This document shows, piece by piece, positions 20,556-32,061 of a stretch of DNA of 64,000 nt. Numbering within the stretch: the stretch's first letter is position 1; the number at the start of each line of letters is the position of its first letter. The notes under the pieces are model-generated. The model saw nothing but the letters and a program-made list of their open reading frames with translations, made no database searches and was not told the DNA's origin. Origin of the DNA: Pseudomonas sp. KBW05 (GTDB lineage Bacteria; Pseudomonadota; Gammaproteobacteria; Pseudomonadales; Pseudomonadaceae); contig NZ_QAJM01000009.1 of assembly GCF_003852405.1 (NCBI RefSeq), forward strand, positions 361,219-425,218. The letters run 5' to 3'. The position numbers and the translations under genes were made by a program.

Positions 20556-21482
20556 ATGCGCATCGTTCCCCATATCCTGGGCGCAGCTATCGCTGCTGCT
20601 CTGATCAGCACTCCAGTTTTCGCCGCCGAACTCACCGGCACACTGAAGAAAATCAACGACTCCGGCACCATCACCCTCGCGCACCGCGACAGCTCCATTC
20701 CGTTTTCCTACATCGCGGATGGTTCGGGCAAGCCAGTGGGCTACTCCCACGACATTCAGTTGGCCGTCGTTGAACAACTGAAAAAAGACCTGAACAAACC
20801 CGACCTGAAGGCCAAGTACAACCTGGTGACTTCGCAAACCCGTATTCCGCTGATCCAGAACGGCACCGCGGACCTCGAGTGCGGCTCCACCACCAACAAC
20901 GCCGAACGCGCCCAGCAAGTTGATTTCACCGTCAACATCTTCGAAATCGGCACCCGCCTGCTGGTCAAGAAAGACAAGGATGGCAAGCCGTCCTACGCTG
21001 ACTTCGCCGACCTCAAAGGCAAGAACGTCGTGACCACCGCTGGCACCACGTCCGAGCGCATCATCAAGGCGATGAACGCCGACAAGCAGATGGGCATGAA
21101 CGTCATCTCCGCCAAAGACCACGGCGAATCCTTCCAGATGCTGGAAAGCGGCCGCGCCGTAGCCTTCATGATGGACGACGCCCTGCTGGCCGGTGAAGAA
21201 GCCAAGGCCAAGAAGCCGGACGACTGGGTCATCACCGGTACTCCACAGTCCTTCGAAGCGTACGCGTGCATGGTGCGTAAAGACGACCCAGCCTTCAAAA
21301 AAGCTGTCGATGACGCCATCGTCGCCCTGTACCAATCCGGCGAGATCAACAAGATCTACAGCAAGTGGTTCGAGAGCCCGATCCCACCAAAAGGCCTGAA
21401 CCTGAACTTCCCGATGAGCGACAAGGTGAAGGAGCTGATCGCCAACCCAAGCGACAAACCAGCGCCTGACGTAAAAATCTGA
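20556..21482 (+). CDS. aatJ: Glutamate/aspartate ABC transporter, periplasmic binding protein
   Basis: A 308 aa exported protein with signal peptide (RIVPHILGAAIAAALISTPVFA). The mature part is a solute-binding family 3 protein (GTITLAHRDSSIPFSYI, GYSHDIQLAVVEQL, NGTADLECGSTTNNAERAQQVDFT). The last segment is typical of GltI/AatJ glutamate-aspartate binders. ATG at 20556 follows GAGGAAG. It heads aatJQMP-aauSR, which matches the acidic amino acid system of P. putida and P. aeruginosa. The sigma-54 promoter and AauR sites upstream imply induction by glutamate or aspartate. Confidence 0.95.
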   Translation: MRIVPHILGAAIAAALISTPVFAAELTGTLKKINDSGTITLAHRDSSIPFSYIADGSGKPVGYSHDIQLAVVEQLKKDLNKPDLKAKYNLVTSQTRIPLIQNGTADLECGSTTNNAERAQQVDFTVNIFEIGTRLLVKKDKDGKPSYADFADLKGKNVVTTAGTTSERIIKAMNADKQMGMNVISAKDHGESFQMLESGRAVAFMMDDALLAGEEAKAKKPDDWVITGTPQSFEAYACMVRKDDPAFKKAVDDAIVALYQSGEINKIYSKWFESPIPPKGLNLNFPMSDKVKELIANPSDKPAPDVKI

Positions 21483-21501
21483 TACCTGACTAAGCTTATC
21501 T

Positions 21502-21527
21502 CCTGAGGGAGCCAACCCTCCCTCAGG
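21502..21527 (+). repeat. Strong intercistronic hairpin without U-tract
   Basis: A perfect 10-bp stem CCTGAGGGAG / CTCCCTCAGG with a 6-nt loop, between aatJ and aatQ. No T run follows, so it is more likely an mRNA 3'-end stabiliser or processing site that raises the binding protein over the permease than a true terminator. Confidence 0.6.
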
Positions 21528-21676
21528 CGTCTGTTACTACCTGCTGGCTTTTATTTGGAACACTCGACCTGGCGGTTTTCGAGCCGATCTTGTGTGCCTG
21601 GCGTTCACCGCCGGGCGGGAATGGATTTTCCCCAAGCGGGTGCTTGTACATTGATCGACTTCGAGGGGAGACCCTA

Positions 21677-22423
21677 ATGAATTACAACTGGGACTGGGGC
21701 GTGTTCTTCAAGTCCACCGGCGTGGGCAGCGAGACTTATCTCGACTGGTACATCGCCGGCTTGGGCTGGACCATCGCCATCGCTGTCGTGGCATGGATTA
21801 TCGCCTTGCTGCTGGGCTCCATTCTGGGGGTCATGCGCACCGTGCCAAACCGCCTCGTATCGGGCATCGCGACCTGCTACGTGGAACTGTTTCGTAACGT
21901 GCCGCTGCTGGTGCAGCTGTTCATCTGGTACTTCCTGATCCCTGACCTGCTGCCGCAAAACCTGCAGGACTGGTACAAACAAGACCTCAACCCGACCACC
22001 TCGGCCTACCTGAGCGTTGTCGTGTGCCTGGGCCTGTTCACCGCCGCCCGTGTGTGCGAGCAAGTACGCACCGGCATCCAGGCGCTGCCACGGGGCCAGG
22101 AATCCGCCGCGCGGGCCATGGGCTTCAAGCTGCCGCAGATCTACTGGAACGTGCTGCTGCCCCAGGCCTACCGGATCATCATTCCGCCGCTTACCTCGGA
22201 ATTCCTCAACGTGTTCAAGAACTCCTCCGTGGCGTCCTTGATCGGCCTGATGGAATTGCTGGCGCAAACCAAGCAGACCGCCGAGTTCTCGGCCAACCTG
22301 TTTGAAGCCTTCACCCTGGCCACGCTGATCTACTTCACCCTGAACATGAGCCTGATGCTGCTCATGCGCCTGGTCGAGAAGAAAGTCGCAGTGCCCGGCC
22401 TGATCTCCGTGGGGGGTAAATAA
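21677..22423 (+). CDS. aatQ: Glutamate/aspartate ABC transporter permease
   Basis: A 248 aa HisM-type inner-membrane permease with about five hydrophobic segments. The EAA loop is QESAARAMGFKLPQIYWNVLLPQA near residue 150. ATG at 21677 follows AGGGGAG. The stop overlaps the next start (TAATG), so aatQ and aatM are coupled. Pairs with AatM to form the channel. Confidence 0.94.
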   Translation: MNYNWDWGVFFKSTGVGSETYLDWYIAGLGWTIAIAVVAWIIALLLGSILGVMRTVPNRLVSGIATCYVELFRNVPLLVQLFIWYFLIPDLLPQNLQDWYKQDLNPTTSAYLSVVVCLGLFTAARVCEQVRTGIQALPRGQESAARAMGFKLPQIYWNVLLPQAYRIIIPPLTSEFLNVFKNSSVASLIGLMELLAQTKQTAEFSANLFEAFTLATLIYFTLNMSLMLLMRLVEKKVAVPGLISVGGK

Positions 22424-23094
22424 TGGAACTCGATTTCAGCGGTATCATCCCCGCCATCCCGGGCCTGTGGAACGGCATGGTCATGACCCTGCAGTTGATG
22501 GTCATGGGCGTAGTCGGCGGCATCGCGTTGGGCACCGTGCTCGCGCTGATGCGCCTGTCATCCAGCAAACTGCTGTCGCGCCTGGCCGGCGCCTACGTGA
22601 ACTACTTCCGCTCGATCCCATTGCTGCTGGTGATCACCTGGTTCTACCTGGCGGTGCCGTTCGTGTTGCGCTGGATCACTGGCGAAGACACCCCGATCGG
22701 CGCGTTCACGTCCTGCGTCGTGGCGTTCATGATGTTCGAAGCCGCGTACTTCTGTGAAATCGTACGGGCCGGCGTGCAGTCGATCCCCAAGGGCCAGATG
22801 GGCGCAGCGCAAGCGATGGGCATGACCTATGGCCAGACCATGCGCCTGATCATCCTGCCCCAGGCGTTCCGCAAGATGACCCCGTTGCTGCTGCAACAGT
22901 CGATCATCCTGTTCCAGGACACCTCGCTGGTCTACACCGTGGGCCTGGTGGACTTCCTCAACTCCGCCCGCTCCAACGGCGACATCATCGGCCGCTCCAA
23001 TGAGTTCCTGATCTTTGCCGGTGTCGTCTACTTCATCATCAGCTTTTCCGCCTCGCTGCTGGTCAAGCGTCTGCAAAAAAGGTTTGCCGTATGA
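22423..23094 (+). CDS. aatM: Glutamate/aspartate ABC transporter permease
   Basis: A 223 aa second HisM-type permease with EAA loop [25 protein letters not shown]. Start overlaps aatQ by one base and its end overlaps aatP by 4 nt (ATGA), giving equal translation of the membrane and ATPase parts. Confidence 0.94.
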   Translation: MELDFSGIIPAIPGLWNGMVMTLQLMVMGVVGGIALGTVLALMRLSSSKLLSRLAGAYVNYFRSIPLLLVITWFYLAVPFVLRWITGEDTPIGAFTSCVVAFMMFEAAYFCEIVRAGVQSIPKGQMGAAQAMGMTYGQTMRLIILPQAFRKMTPLLLQQSIILFQDTSLVYTVGLVDFLNSARSNGDIIGRSNEFLIFAGVVYFIISFSASLLVKRLQKRFAV

Positions 23095-23825
23095 TCTCTA
23101 TCAAGAACATCAACAAGTGGTATGGCGACTTCCAGGTGCTGACCGATTGCAGCACTGATGTCAAAAAAGGCGAAGTGATCGTGGTGTGCGGGCCGTCCGG
23201 CTCGGGCAAGTCCACCCTGATCAAGTGCGTCAACGCACTGGAACCGTTCCAGAAGGGCGACATCATCGTGGACGGCACCTCCATCGCCGACCCGAAGACC
23301 AACCTGCCGAAACTGCGCTCGCGCGTAGGCATGGTGTTCCAGCACTTCGAACTGTTCCCGCACCTGACCATCACCGAAAACCTGACCATCGCGCAGATCA
23401 AGGTGCTGGGCCGCAGCAAGGAAGAAGCCACCAAGAAAGGCCTGCAACTGCTTGAGCGCGTGGGCCTGTCGGCGCATGCCCACAAGCACCCCGGCCAACT
23501 CTCCGGCGGCCAGCAGCAACGTGTGGCGATTGCCCGCGCGCTGGCCATGGACCCGATCGTCATGCTGTTCGACGAACCGACCTCGGCCCTCGACCCGGAA
23601 ATGGTCAACGAAGTGCTCGACGTGATGGTGCAACTGGCCCAGGAAGGCATGACCATGATGTGCGTGACCCACGAAATGGGCTTCGCCCGCAAAGTGGCCG
23701 ACCGCGTGATCTTCATGGACGCCGGCAAGATCATCGAAGACTGCCCGAAAGAAGAGTTCTTCGGCGACATCAGCGCCCGCTCCGAACGCGCGCAGCACTT
23801 CCTTGAGAAAATCCTGCAACACTAA
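23091..23825 (+). CDS. aatP: Glutamate/aspartate ABC transporter ATPase
   Basis: A 244 aa polar amino acid transporter ATPase (GlnQ/GltL family). Walker [15 protein letters not shown]-loop [14 protein letters not shown], signature [16 protein letters not shown], Walker [14 protein letters not shown], switch CVTHEMGFA. Last transport gene of the operon; a REPIN lies between it and aauS. Confidence 0.96.
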   Translation: MISIKNINKWYGDFQVLTDCSTDVKKGEVIVVCGPSGSGKSTLIKCVNALEPFQKGDIIVDGTSIADPKTNLPKLRSRVGMVFQHFELFPHLTITENLTIAQIKVLGRSKEEATKKGLQLLERVGLSAHAHKHPGQLSGGQQQRVAIARALAMDPIVMLFDEPTSALDPEMVNEVLDVMVQLAQEGMTMMCVTHEMGFARKVADRVIFMDAGKIIEDCPKEEFFGDISARSERAQHFLEKILQH

Positions 23826-23876
23826 GTCCTACACAGCTTCCACTGTAGAAACCGGGCCCATGTGACAGTGGGCTTG

Positions 23877-23982
23877 TGTGGGAGCGGGCTTGCTCGCGAA
23901 GGCGTAGTGTCAGTCGATAGGTTGTTCATTGACCCACCGCATTCGCGAGCAAGCCCGCTCCCACACAAGCCTGCTCCCACAT
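23877..23982. repeat. REPIN with extra REP end
   Basis: Left REP TGTGGGAGCGGGCTTGCTCGCGAAG, a spacer of about 35 bp, then the inverted right REP. An additional ACAAGCCTGCTCCCACA unit is added on the right outer side. It lies between aatP and aauS. Confidence 0.85.
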
Positions 23983-24028
23983 TGGTCCGCGCAGGATGGC
24001 TAGCTCTGGTTGACCCAAGGCATCTGTG

Positions 24029-25926
24029 ATGAAATGCGACCCCAACCAATTTCGCGCCGCACCGCCATCACTTGCCGTGAAACCACGCCTGATTCGCCAG
24101 CTGTTCCTGCCGCCGTTGATCATCGCCCTGATGATCGGCCTGGGTTATGTCGGCTTCTGGATCAGTGAGTACTATGGCATCCGCACCCTCAGCGACACTG
24201 GCGAACGCCAGTTGGAGCTGCATGCCCGCACCGTCGAAAGCGAACTGAGCAAATACACCTACCTGCCGAGCCTGCTGGAGCTGGAAGCCAGCGTCTCCAA
24301 GCTACTGGCCGAGCCGAGTCAGGAAACCCGCAAATCGGTCAACGACTACCTTGAAGGCCTGAACCGACGCAGTCGCAGCCGGGCCATCTACGTGATGGAC
24401 ACCACCGGCCGCGTGCTGGCCACCAGTAACTGGCGCGATGCCGACAGTTACCAGGGTGAAGACCTGTCCTTTCGCGCCTATTTCCAGAACGCCGTACGCG
24501 GCCAGCCCGGGCGTTTCTACGGCATCGGCAGCACCAATGGCGAGCCCGGCTACTACCTGGCCCACGGCCTGGAAGAACACGGCAAGATCATCGGCGTGGC
24601 CGTGGTCAAAGTGCGCCTCGAAGCTCTGGAAGAGCGCTGGCAGCGCGCGCGCCTCGAAGCATTTGTCAGCGACGAGAACGGCATCATCATCCTCTCCAGC
24701 GACCCGGCCCGCCGCCTCAAGGCCGTGCGCCCGTTGAGCGACGACACCAAGGACCGCCTGGCCCACAGCCTGCAATATTACTGGGCGACGCTCAACGAGC
24801 TGGAACCCCTGGCCCGCGAACGCCTCAACGAGGGCACCGAGAAGCTCACCTTCCCGGCCAACAGCGAAGTGGTCAACGACGAGCACGAAGTCAGCTACCT
24901 GGCGCAAACCCGCCCGCTCAACGACACGCCGTGGAACTTCACCCTGCTCACCCCGCTCAACGACCTGCGCCGCGCCGCGATCAATCAGGGCATTCTGGTG
25001 GCCGTGGCCTTTGGCCTGGTGGCCTTCCTGCTGATCGCCTGGAACGAGCGGCGCAAGGTCATCGCCACCCGCCTCGCTGCGCGGGAAGCCTTGCAGGAAG
25101 CCAACAGCCAGCTGGAGCGTCGTATTGCCGAACGCACCACCGACCTGCGCGCCAGCAACGAACGGCTCAAGGGCCAGATCCGCGAACGGCGCCAGGCCGA
25201 AGAAACCCTGCGGCGCGCCCAGGATGAGCTGGTGCAAGCCGGCAAACTGGCGGCCATCGGCCAGATGTCCACCAGCATCGCCCACGAATTGAACCAGCCG
25301 CTGGCCGCACTGCGCACCTTGTCCGGCAATACCGTGCGCTTCCTTGAACGCGGCGCCCTGGACACCGCCAGCGCCAACCTCAAGACCATCAACGAACTGA
25401 TCGACCGCATGGGCCGCATCACCGCCAGCCTGCGCTCGTTTGCCCGACGCGGTGACGACCAGGGCGAAGCCAACCTGGGCAAGGCGGTGGATGCCGCGTT
25501 CCAGGTCCTCGGCGCACGCCTGGACAGCCTGCCACTGACCGTACACAGGGACTTTTCCCACGCCCAATTGCAGATTGATCAGACGCGCCTGGAGCAGATC
25601 CTGGTTAACCTGATCGGCAACGCCCTTGACGCCATGCAAGCTCAGCCGGCCCCCGAACTGTGGCTGGACGGCAGCAGCGCCGAGGGCAAATACCGCCTGC
25701 ACGTGCGCGACAATGGCCACGGCATCGACCCCGAGGCGCGCAAGCATTTGTTCGAACCGTTTTTCACCACCAAACCCGGCGAGCAAGGCCTGGGCCTGGG
25801 CCTGACCCTGTCCGCCAGCCTCGCCGCGGCCACCGGCGGCAACCTTGCCGTGGAGCATCCGGTCGGTGGTGGTACCGCCTTTGTCCTGTGCCTGCCGTTG
25901 GCAGGCGCTCAAAAAGCTGAGCCGAC

Positions 25927-25930
<4 letters not shown>
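24029..25930 (+). CDS. aauS: Sensor histidine kinase AauS
   Basis: About 633 aa inner-membrane kinase of the DctB type. Membrane segment 1 is near residues 20-45 (LFLPPLIIALMIGLGYVGFW), a periplasmic sensor of about 260 residues follows (PAS/Cache-like, RAIYVMDTTGRVLATSNW), and membrane segment 2 is near residues 310-335. A coiled coil leads to the HisKA box SIAHELNQPLAALRT with H419, then N box LVNLIGNALDAM and G boxes DNGHGIDP and GLGLGLTLS. It overlaps aauR by 4 nt (ATGA). Place after aatJQMP supports AauS, which senses acidic amino acids. GTG at 24026 is a possible one-codon-longer start. Confidence 0.92.
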
Positions 25931-27263
<1,333 letters not shown>

Positions 27264-27264
<1 letters not shown>

Positions 27265-27602
27265 TGGATCTATTCTTGAAAGCCGCCCTGGGCGCGGCCG
27301 TCGTGTTGATCCTGGCCGCACTGGCCAAGACCAAAAACTACTACATTGCGGGGCTGGTGCCGCTGTTTCCGACCTTCGCGCTGATCGCCCACTACATCGT
27401 CGGCAAGGGCCGTTCGGTGGAGGATTTGAAGACCACGATCCTGTTCGGGATGTGGTCGATCATTCCGTATTTTGTGTATTTGGCGACGTTGTATGTGGTG
27501 GTGGATCGGTTGCGGCTTGAAGCCTCGCTGGCCGTCGCCGCAGTGGCCTGGCTGATGGCCGCGACTGTGCTGGTAAGCATCTGGGTCCGCGTCCACACCT
27601 GA
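27264..27602 (+). CDS. glpM: GlpM-family membrane protein
   Basis: A 112 aa protein with four predicted membrane segments. It matches the GlpM family (FLKAALGAAVVLILAALAKTKNYYIAGLVPLFPTFALIAHYIVG pattern, shown in parts here). In P. aeruginosa glpM lies directly after glpD and was linked to alginate production; its biochemical role is not settled. Here it is coupled to aauR by a one-base overlap and separated from glpD by the whole aat-aau block. Confidence 0.85.
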
Positions 27603-27620
27603 CCCAACTCGGTCAAAAAC

Positions 27621-27725
27621 TGTGGGAGCTAAAAATGTGGGAGCGGGCTTGCCCGCGAATGCGGTGGTTCAGTTGGAACATCTTTGACTGACACACCGCC
27701 ATCGCAGGCAAGCCAGCTCCCACAT
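27621..27725. repeat. Chimeric REPIN
   Basis: Left side has a truncated TGTGGGAGCT followed by a full REP of the AGCGGGCTTGCCCGCGAA type. The right REP is of the other type (ATCGCAGGCAAGCCAGCTCCCACA). The two arms therefore pair imperfectly. Confidence 0.85.
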
Positions 27726-27749
27726 TTAGATCACTGCCTGACAGAAAGA

Positions 27750-29147
27750 TCAGCGGACTATTTTGTCGACCTGGATGCCGAGCTTTTTCAGGCGATACCA
27801 GAAGCTCCTCTCCGAAATCCCGATCTTCGCCGCAGCCGCTGCCTGCACCCCATTGCTCTCCTGCAACGCCGCCAGAATATAAGCCTTCTCCACCTCAGCC
27901 AGCGCCGCATCCAGATCCTGCGGCACCCCCGGCCCATCACTGAGGATCGCCGCAACACCGCCCTCACTCGGCCGCGACGCAAACAGATACCCCGGCAAAT
28001 CGATATCTTCGATCACCGGCGTAGCCGCCACAATCGTCGCCCGCTCCACGCAGTTTTGCAGCTCACGGATATTGCCCGGCCAGTGATACGCCGCCATCGC
28101 CTGCAACGCCTCGGCGCTGAACCCGGTGATGCGCTTGCCGGCCGTGGCACTCAGGGTGTGGGCGAAATGGCGGGCCAGCGGCGCGATGTCTTCCACGCGC
28201 TCGCGCAACGCCGGCAGGGGAATCGGGAACACGTTGAGGCGGTAATACAGGTCTTCACGAAACTCCTTGTTGGCCACCGCCTCCAGCAGGTTCTTGTTGG
28301 TGGCCGCAATCACCCGCACATCCACTTTGCGCTCGCGAGGGTCGCCCACCGGTTCGATCACCCGCTCCTGCAACGCCCGCAGGATCTTGGCCTGCAACGC
28401 CAGCGGCATGTCGCCCACTTCATCAAGAAACAGCGTGCCCTTGTCGGCCTGCTGAAAACGCCCTACCCGGTCCGACACCGCGCCGGTAAAGGCGCCTTTG
28501 CGATGGCCGAACATTTCGCTTTCCAGTAAACCCTCGGGGATCGCCGCACAATTGACCGCCACGAACGGTTTGTCGGCGCGGCTGCCGTGCTTGTGGATGG
28601 CCCGCGCGACCATTTCCTTGCCGGTGCCGCTTTCGCCGGTGAGCAGGATGGTGGCGGCGCTGTCACGCACGGCGTCCACCGCCTGCAACACGCTACGGAA
28701 TGCCGGGCTGTCGCCCACCAGGCTGTCGAACTGGGCGTGCTCATCCAGCTCGGCGCGCAGGCGCGCGTTGTCGCGCAGGATGTCGCGAAACTGCAAGGCC
28801 TTGGCCACCGTGATGTCCAACTCGTCGATGTCGAACGGTTTGGCGATGTAGTCATAGGCGCCGTTGCGCATCGATTGCACGGCGTTCTTCACCGTGCTGT
28901 AGGCGGTCATCACGATCACCGGCACCTGGGGATAGCGCACCTTGATCTCGGCCAACAGCGCCGGGCCGTCCATGCCGGGCATGCGCCAGTCGCTGATGAC
29001 CAGGTCGATGTCTTCCTGCTCCAGCACCTTGAGTGCGTGCAAGCCGTTGCCGGCCACAAACACCTGCACCTCGCTCTGGCCCAGGGCCGATGCGAGCAAG
29101 TCGCAGAGCTTGGGCTCGTCATCGACTACCAGAATGTTATGCGTCAT
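27750..29147 (-). CDS. Sigma-54-dependent response regulator (NtrC family)
   Basis: A 465 aa activator. Receiver with D53 in VISDWRMPGMDG and Lys in IAKPFD; AAA+ with GESGTGKE, canonical GAFTGA (HRKGAFTGAVSDR), Walker B TLFLDEVGDM; C-terminal Fis-type HTH (SNGVQAAAAAKIGISERSFWYRLKKLG). Start ATG 29147 overlaps the sensor gene by 11 nt. It is the last gene of a six-gene minus-strand cluster and should respond to the adjacent kinase. Target promoters are unknown. A comparison with MifR-type regulators would be informative, but I do not assign a name. Confidence 0.93.
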   Translation of the reverse strand: MTHNILVVDDEPKLCDLLASALGQSEVQVFVAGNGLHALKVLEQEDIDLVISDWRMPGMDGPALLAEIKVRYPQVPVIVMTAYSTVKNAVQSMRNGAYDYIAKPFDIDELDITVAKALQFRDILRDNARLRAELDEHAQFDSLVGDSPAFRSVLQAVDAVRDSAATILLTGESGTGKEMVARAIHKHGSRADKPFVAVNCAAIPEGLLESEMFGHRKGAFTGAVSDRVGRFQQADKGTLFLDEVGDMPLALQAKILRALQERVIEPVGDPRERKVDVRVIAATNKNLLEAVANKEFREDLYYRLNVFPIPLPALRERVEDIAPLARHFAHTLSATAGKRITGFSAEALQAMAAYHWPGNIRELQNCVERATIVAATPVIEDIDLPGYLFASRPSEGGVAAILSDGPGVPQDLDAALAEVEKAYILAALQESNGVQAAAAAKIGISERSFWYRLKKLGIQVDKIVR

Positions 29148-30906
29148 GACTGTCCTCGTCGTCTTCGCCGATAGCCGGAATGTACAGGCTGAACGTGGCG
29201 CCGGCATCTTTCTCGCTGACGCATTCGATGCTGCCGTCGTGACTTTCCATGATCGAATAGACCTTGGCCAGCCCCAGGCCGGTGCCAGAGGCCTTGGTGG
29301 TGACGAACGGGGTGAAGATGCGCTCGATCATTTCCACCGCAATGCCCTGGCCGCTGTCGGCGATGCTGATCAGGGTGTTGTCGCCGACGCTGCGAATCCC
29401 CAGGGTCAGGCGCCCGCCGTCGGGCATGGCGTCGATGGCATTGAGGATCAGGTTGAGGCACGCCTGCTTGAGTTGCTTGGCGTCCGCGTAGATCGTCGCA
29501 CCCGGCGCCTGGTCATCAACCTGCACATCGACGTTGTGCGCCGCCAGCTCCGGCGCGCAGAAGCCGAGGATCTCGTCCACCAGCGGCCGTGCTGGCTGCA
29601 ACACGCGCAACGGCGGGTTGGGCTTGGCGAAGTCGAGAAACTCGGTGATCAGCTCGTTGATGCGGCTGACTTCGCTGACCACATATTCCAGGTGGCGCTT
29701 GTCGGTCTCCGCCAGGTCGGCACGCCGGTGCAGCAGTTGGGTGGCGGTCTTGATAATGCCCAGCGGGTTGCGGATTTCGTGGGCCAGGCCCATGGCGACT
29801 TCGCCCAGGGCATGCAGGCGATCACGCCGACGCAGTTGGGCTTCGAGGTGATGCAACTCGCCCAGGCGCTCGGTCATGTGGTTGAACGTGCTGCTCAGTT
29901 GCGCCAGTTCATCGCCGCCGCTGACCGCCACGCGGTGCTGGTAATTGCCGGAAATCACCGCATCCACGCCTTGGGACAAGTCGCGCAGGGGCCGGGTCAA
30001 GCGCCGTGACACCAATACCCCTGCGCCCAGGGACAGCGCCGAGCTGACCAGGAAGATCAGCACAAACAGATTGCTCTGGTTCACCAACCCCACCAGGCTC
30101 GAATGGCGCAACAGGCCGCTGAAGATCACGCCCTGCAGATCGCCGGCGTCATTGAAGATCGGCCAGTACAAACCGCTGTAGTTGTTGGTGAACTGCTCGC
30201 TCGGCTGCTTGGTATTGCGCATCGCCGCTTCCACGTCCTTGGGGATGCGCGAAGGGTGATCCTGGAAACGCTGGGTGGAGAAAATCTCCGAGAAACCTTT
30301 CGGGTTGGCCAGGTACAGGCGCAGGTCGAGTGAATGCACTTCGGCCACGCTGGTGAGGAAACTGCTGTCCAGGTAGGTCGCCACCAGCAGCAGGTAATCC
30401 ACGCCTTCCTTGCTGGTCTCGAAGGTCGAGACCACGATGCCGGTGTCGACGCCAGACACGCTCACCGTTTGCAGGACCGCGTTGCTGGTCAGGCTGATCT
30501 GCTTGACGATGTCATCGGAGGCTGTGCTGAACATGATCTTGTGGTCGCTGACGCGAATCAGCGCGACCACATCGATGTCCGTCGCATCGGCAATGTCGGC
30601 GGTCAAGCGGTCGTGCTTGGCGGCCAGGCGGTCCGAGGGCGGGCTGGCGTAGCGCAGGAACAACTTGGCCATGCGTGCGTTGTCGTGAACGATGTCGCCA
30701 ATCTCGTCCTTGACGATACGGGTGGACTCTTGCAGCCAGATCCGCACGTTGCTGTCGAAGATCTGCGACAGGGTGGTCGCGGCCAGCTCGGCGGCGATCA
30801 TCGTCGGGATCACGCTGACCAGCCAGAACGCCAGCACCAGCTTGCGCTGGACACTCCAGCGTGAAATCGCAAACGGACGGGCTTTCTGGCGGGTCTTGGT
30901 GATCAT
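29137..30906 (-). CDS. Membrane sensor histidine kinase
   Basis: A 589 aa kinase. Membrane segment 1 is near residues 22-45, followed by a periplasmic Cache-like sensor to about residue 280, segment 2 near 285-305 (LFVLIFLVSSALSLGAGVLV), and a HAMP domain (RRLTRPLRDLSQGVDAVISGNY). HisKA follows with H376 in MGLAHEIRNPLGI, then N box LNLILNAIDAMP and G boxes DSGQGI and GTGLGLAK. It starts at the stop of the acyltransferase (TGATG) and overlaps the response regulator by 11 nt. Ligand unknown; the coupled enzymes suggest a metabolite of the same pathway. Confidence 0.93.
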   Translation of the reverse strand: MITKTRQKARPFAISRWSVQRKLVLAFWLVSVIPTMIAAELAATTLSQIFDSNVRIWLQESTRIVKDEIGDIVHDNARMAKLFLRYASPPSDRLAAKHDRLTADIADATDIDVVALIRVSDHKIMFSTASDDIVKQISLTSNAVLQTVSVSGVDTGIVVSTFETSKEGVDYLLLVATYLDSSFLTSVAEVHSLDLRLYLANPKGFSEIFSTQRFQDHPSRIPKDVEAAMRNTKQPSEQFTNNYSGLYWPIFNDAGDLQGVIFSGLLRHSSLVGLVNQSNLFVLIFLVSSALSLGAGVLVSRRLTRPLRDLSQGVDAVISGNYQHRVAVSGGDELAQLSSTFNHMTERLGELHHLEAQLRRRDRLHALGEVAMGLAHEIRNPLGIIKTATQLLHRRADLAETDKRHLEYVVSEVSRINELITEFLDFAKPNPPLRVLQPARPLVDEILGFCAPELAAHNVDVQVDDQAPGATIYADAKQLKQACLNLILNAIDAMPDGGRLTLGIRSVGDNTLISIADSGQGIAVEMIERIFTPFVTTKASGTGLGLAKVYSIMESHDGSIECVSEKDAGATFSLYIPAIGEDDEDSHDA

Positions 30907-32030
30907 CAGGTTTCGCTTATCGCAGCAGCCATGGCAGGGTCGGAACGATCCGGTCGAATAAACAGTTTTACAAGCTTGAGCAGGCCGTTGACCAGCCGGT
31001 TGCGGTGCCGGAAGAACACGCTGTTGCCCTGGAATTCGCAGCCCAGGCGCAGCTTACTGGCATACCCGGCCTGCCCGCACTCGTACAACGCAATATTGTG
31101 TTCAATACAGTAGTCCACATTGGTCAGCCAGCTGCGAAAGTACAGGTTGTAGTCGCGGGTGAATTCGACGTCATGCCCGAAGAACTTGTCCACCAGGCGG
31201 TGCGCGTCCACCAGGATCAGGTTGAACGCCACCAGGTTGTCATCCACCCAGTAGAGAACACACACCGCCCGCCCTCCAAGGCGTTCCAGCACACCGGTGA
31301 AGTAGCCGGCGGGCAAGCGCTCGAACTGCAAGTCGGCGCGGGTGAGCGTGGCCTCGTACAGGCGCATGATCTCGGGCAGCACATCGTCGATATTGCGCCG
31401 CCACTCCACCCGTGGCCCCGGCGCGCGCAGCTTGCGGCGCAGGTCCTTGCGCGTGGATTTACCCAGGGAGCCGAGGTAGGCGTCCACCGAGCCGTAGGGC
31501 AGCGGCAACACGCCCGTGGGCAAGCTCGGCATGCTTTGGAAGCCGGCGGCGCGGCAGCTGTCGGACCAGTGTGGATCGTTGCTTGGCGCGTCCTTGACCG
31601 CTACGAGGCCGATGCCAAACTCATCGGCGTCCTCGCGTGCGGCGGCGAGCAGGTGCTTGAGCAACAGCGGGCGGCGCGATTCAGGCACGCTGCTGGCGAA
31701 GCCGACGTCGCAGCGTTCGGCTACCGGGGAACCGAGGGCGTACAAGCCCAGCTGCAAAAGCCCCGGCCACAGTCGGTCCAGGCGTTCGGTCAAACGCTTG
31801 CCGGCGCCCGACACCGTGGTGTCGAGGCGGTAATGGGTGATGAACGCGGCGGCCACGGCCACCAGCGTTCCATTGTCGTACACCGCGAGGTATCGCCATT
31901 GGAAATCCGCGATGGCGGCGCTTTCCACGGCGACGTAATAGTCCCAGTCCTCCAGGGCACCGGGGAAGCAGTCATTCCAGGCACTGCGCTGGAGGGCCCG
32001 GATGCTGGGGAAGGCTTGGGCGGTAATCAC
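30906..32030 (-). CDS. GNAT-like N-acyltransferase (BioF2/FemAB-like)
   Basis: A 374 aa soluble protein with a C-terminal acyltransferase fold of the Acetyltransf_6/BioF2-like type. The best segments are LGKSTRKDLRRKLR, MRLYEATLTRADLQFERLPAGYF and a Cys/Tyr-rich end (YECGQAGYASKLRLGCEFQGN). Members transfer acyl or amino-acyl groups to amines, for example in cell-envelope or lipid synthesis, but the substrate here is unknown. It lies between the hydrolase and the kinase, coupled to the latter by a 1-base overlap. Confidence 0.75.
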   Translation of the reverse strand: MITAQAFPSIRALQRSAWNDCFPGALEDWDYYVAVESAAIADFQWRYLAVYDNGTLVAVAAAFITHYRLDTTVSGAGKRLTERLDRLWPGLLQLGLYALGSPVAERCDVGFASSVPESRRPLLLKHLLAAAREDADEFGIGLVAVKDAPSNDPHWSDSCRAAGFQSMPSLPTGVLPLPYGSVDAYLGSLGKSTRKDLRRKLRAPGPRVEWRRNIDDVLPEIMRLYEATLTRADLQFERLPAGYFTGVLERLGGRAVCVLYWVDDNLVAFNLILVDAHRLVDKFFGHDVEFTRDYNLYFRSWLTNVDYCIEHNIALYECGQAGYASKLRLGCEFQGNSVFFRHRNRLVNGLLKLVKLFIRPDRSDPAMAAAISET

Positions 32031-32061
32031 ATTTTTCCCTTATCGCTATGGCCAACACCAT

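Noticed and set aside
24302-25912. Long minus-strand open frame opposite aauS (536 codons)
   Set aside because: Antisense to a clear histidine kinase with all motifs; composition-driven open frame.
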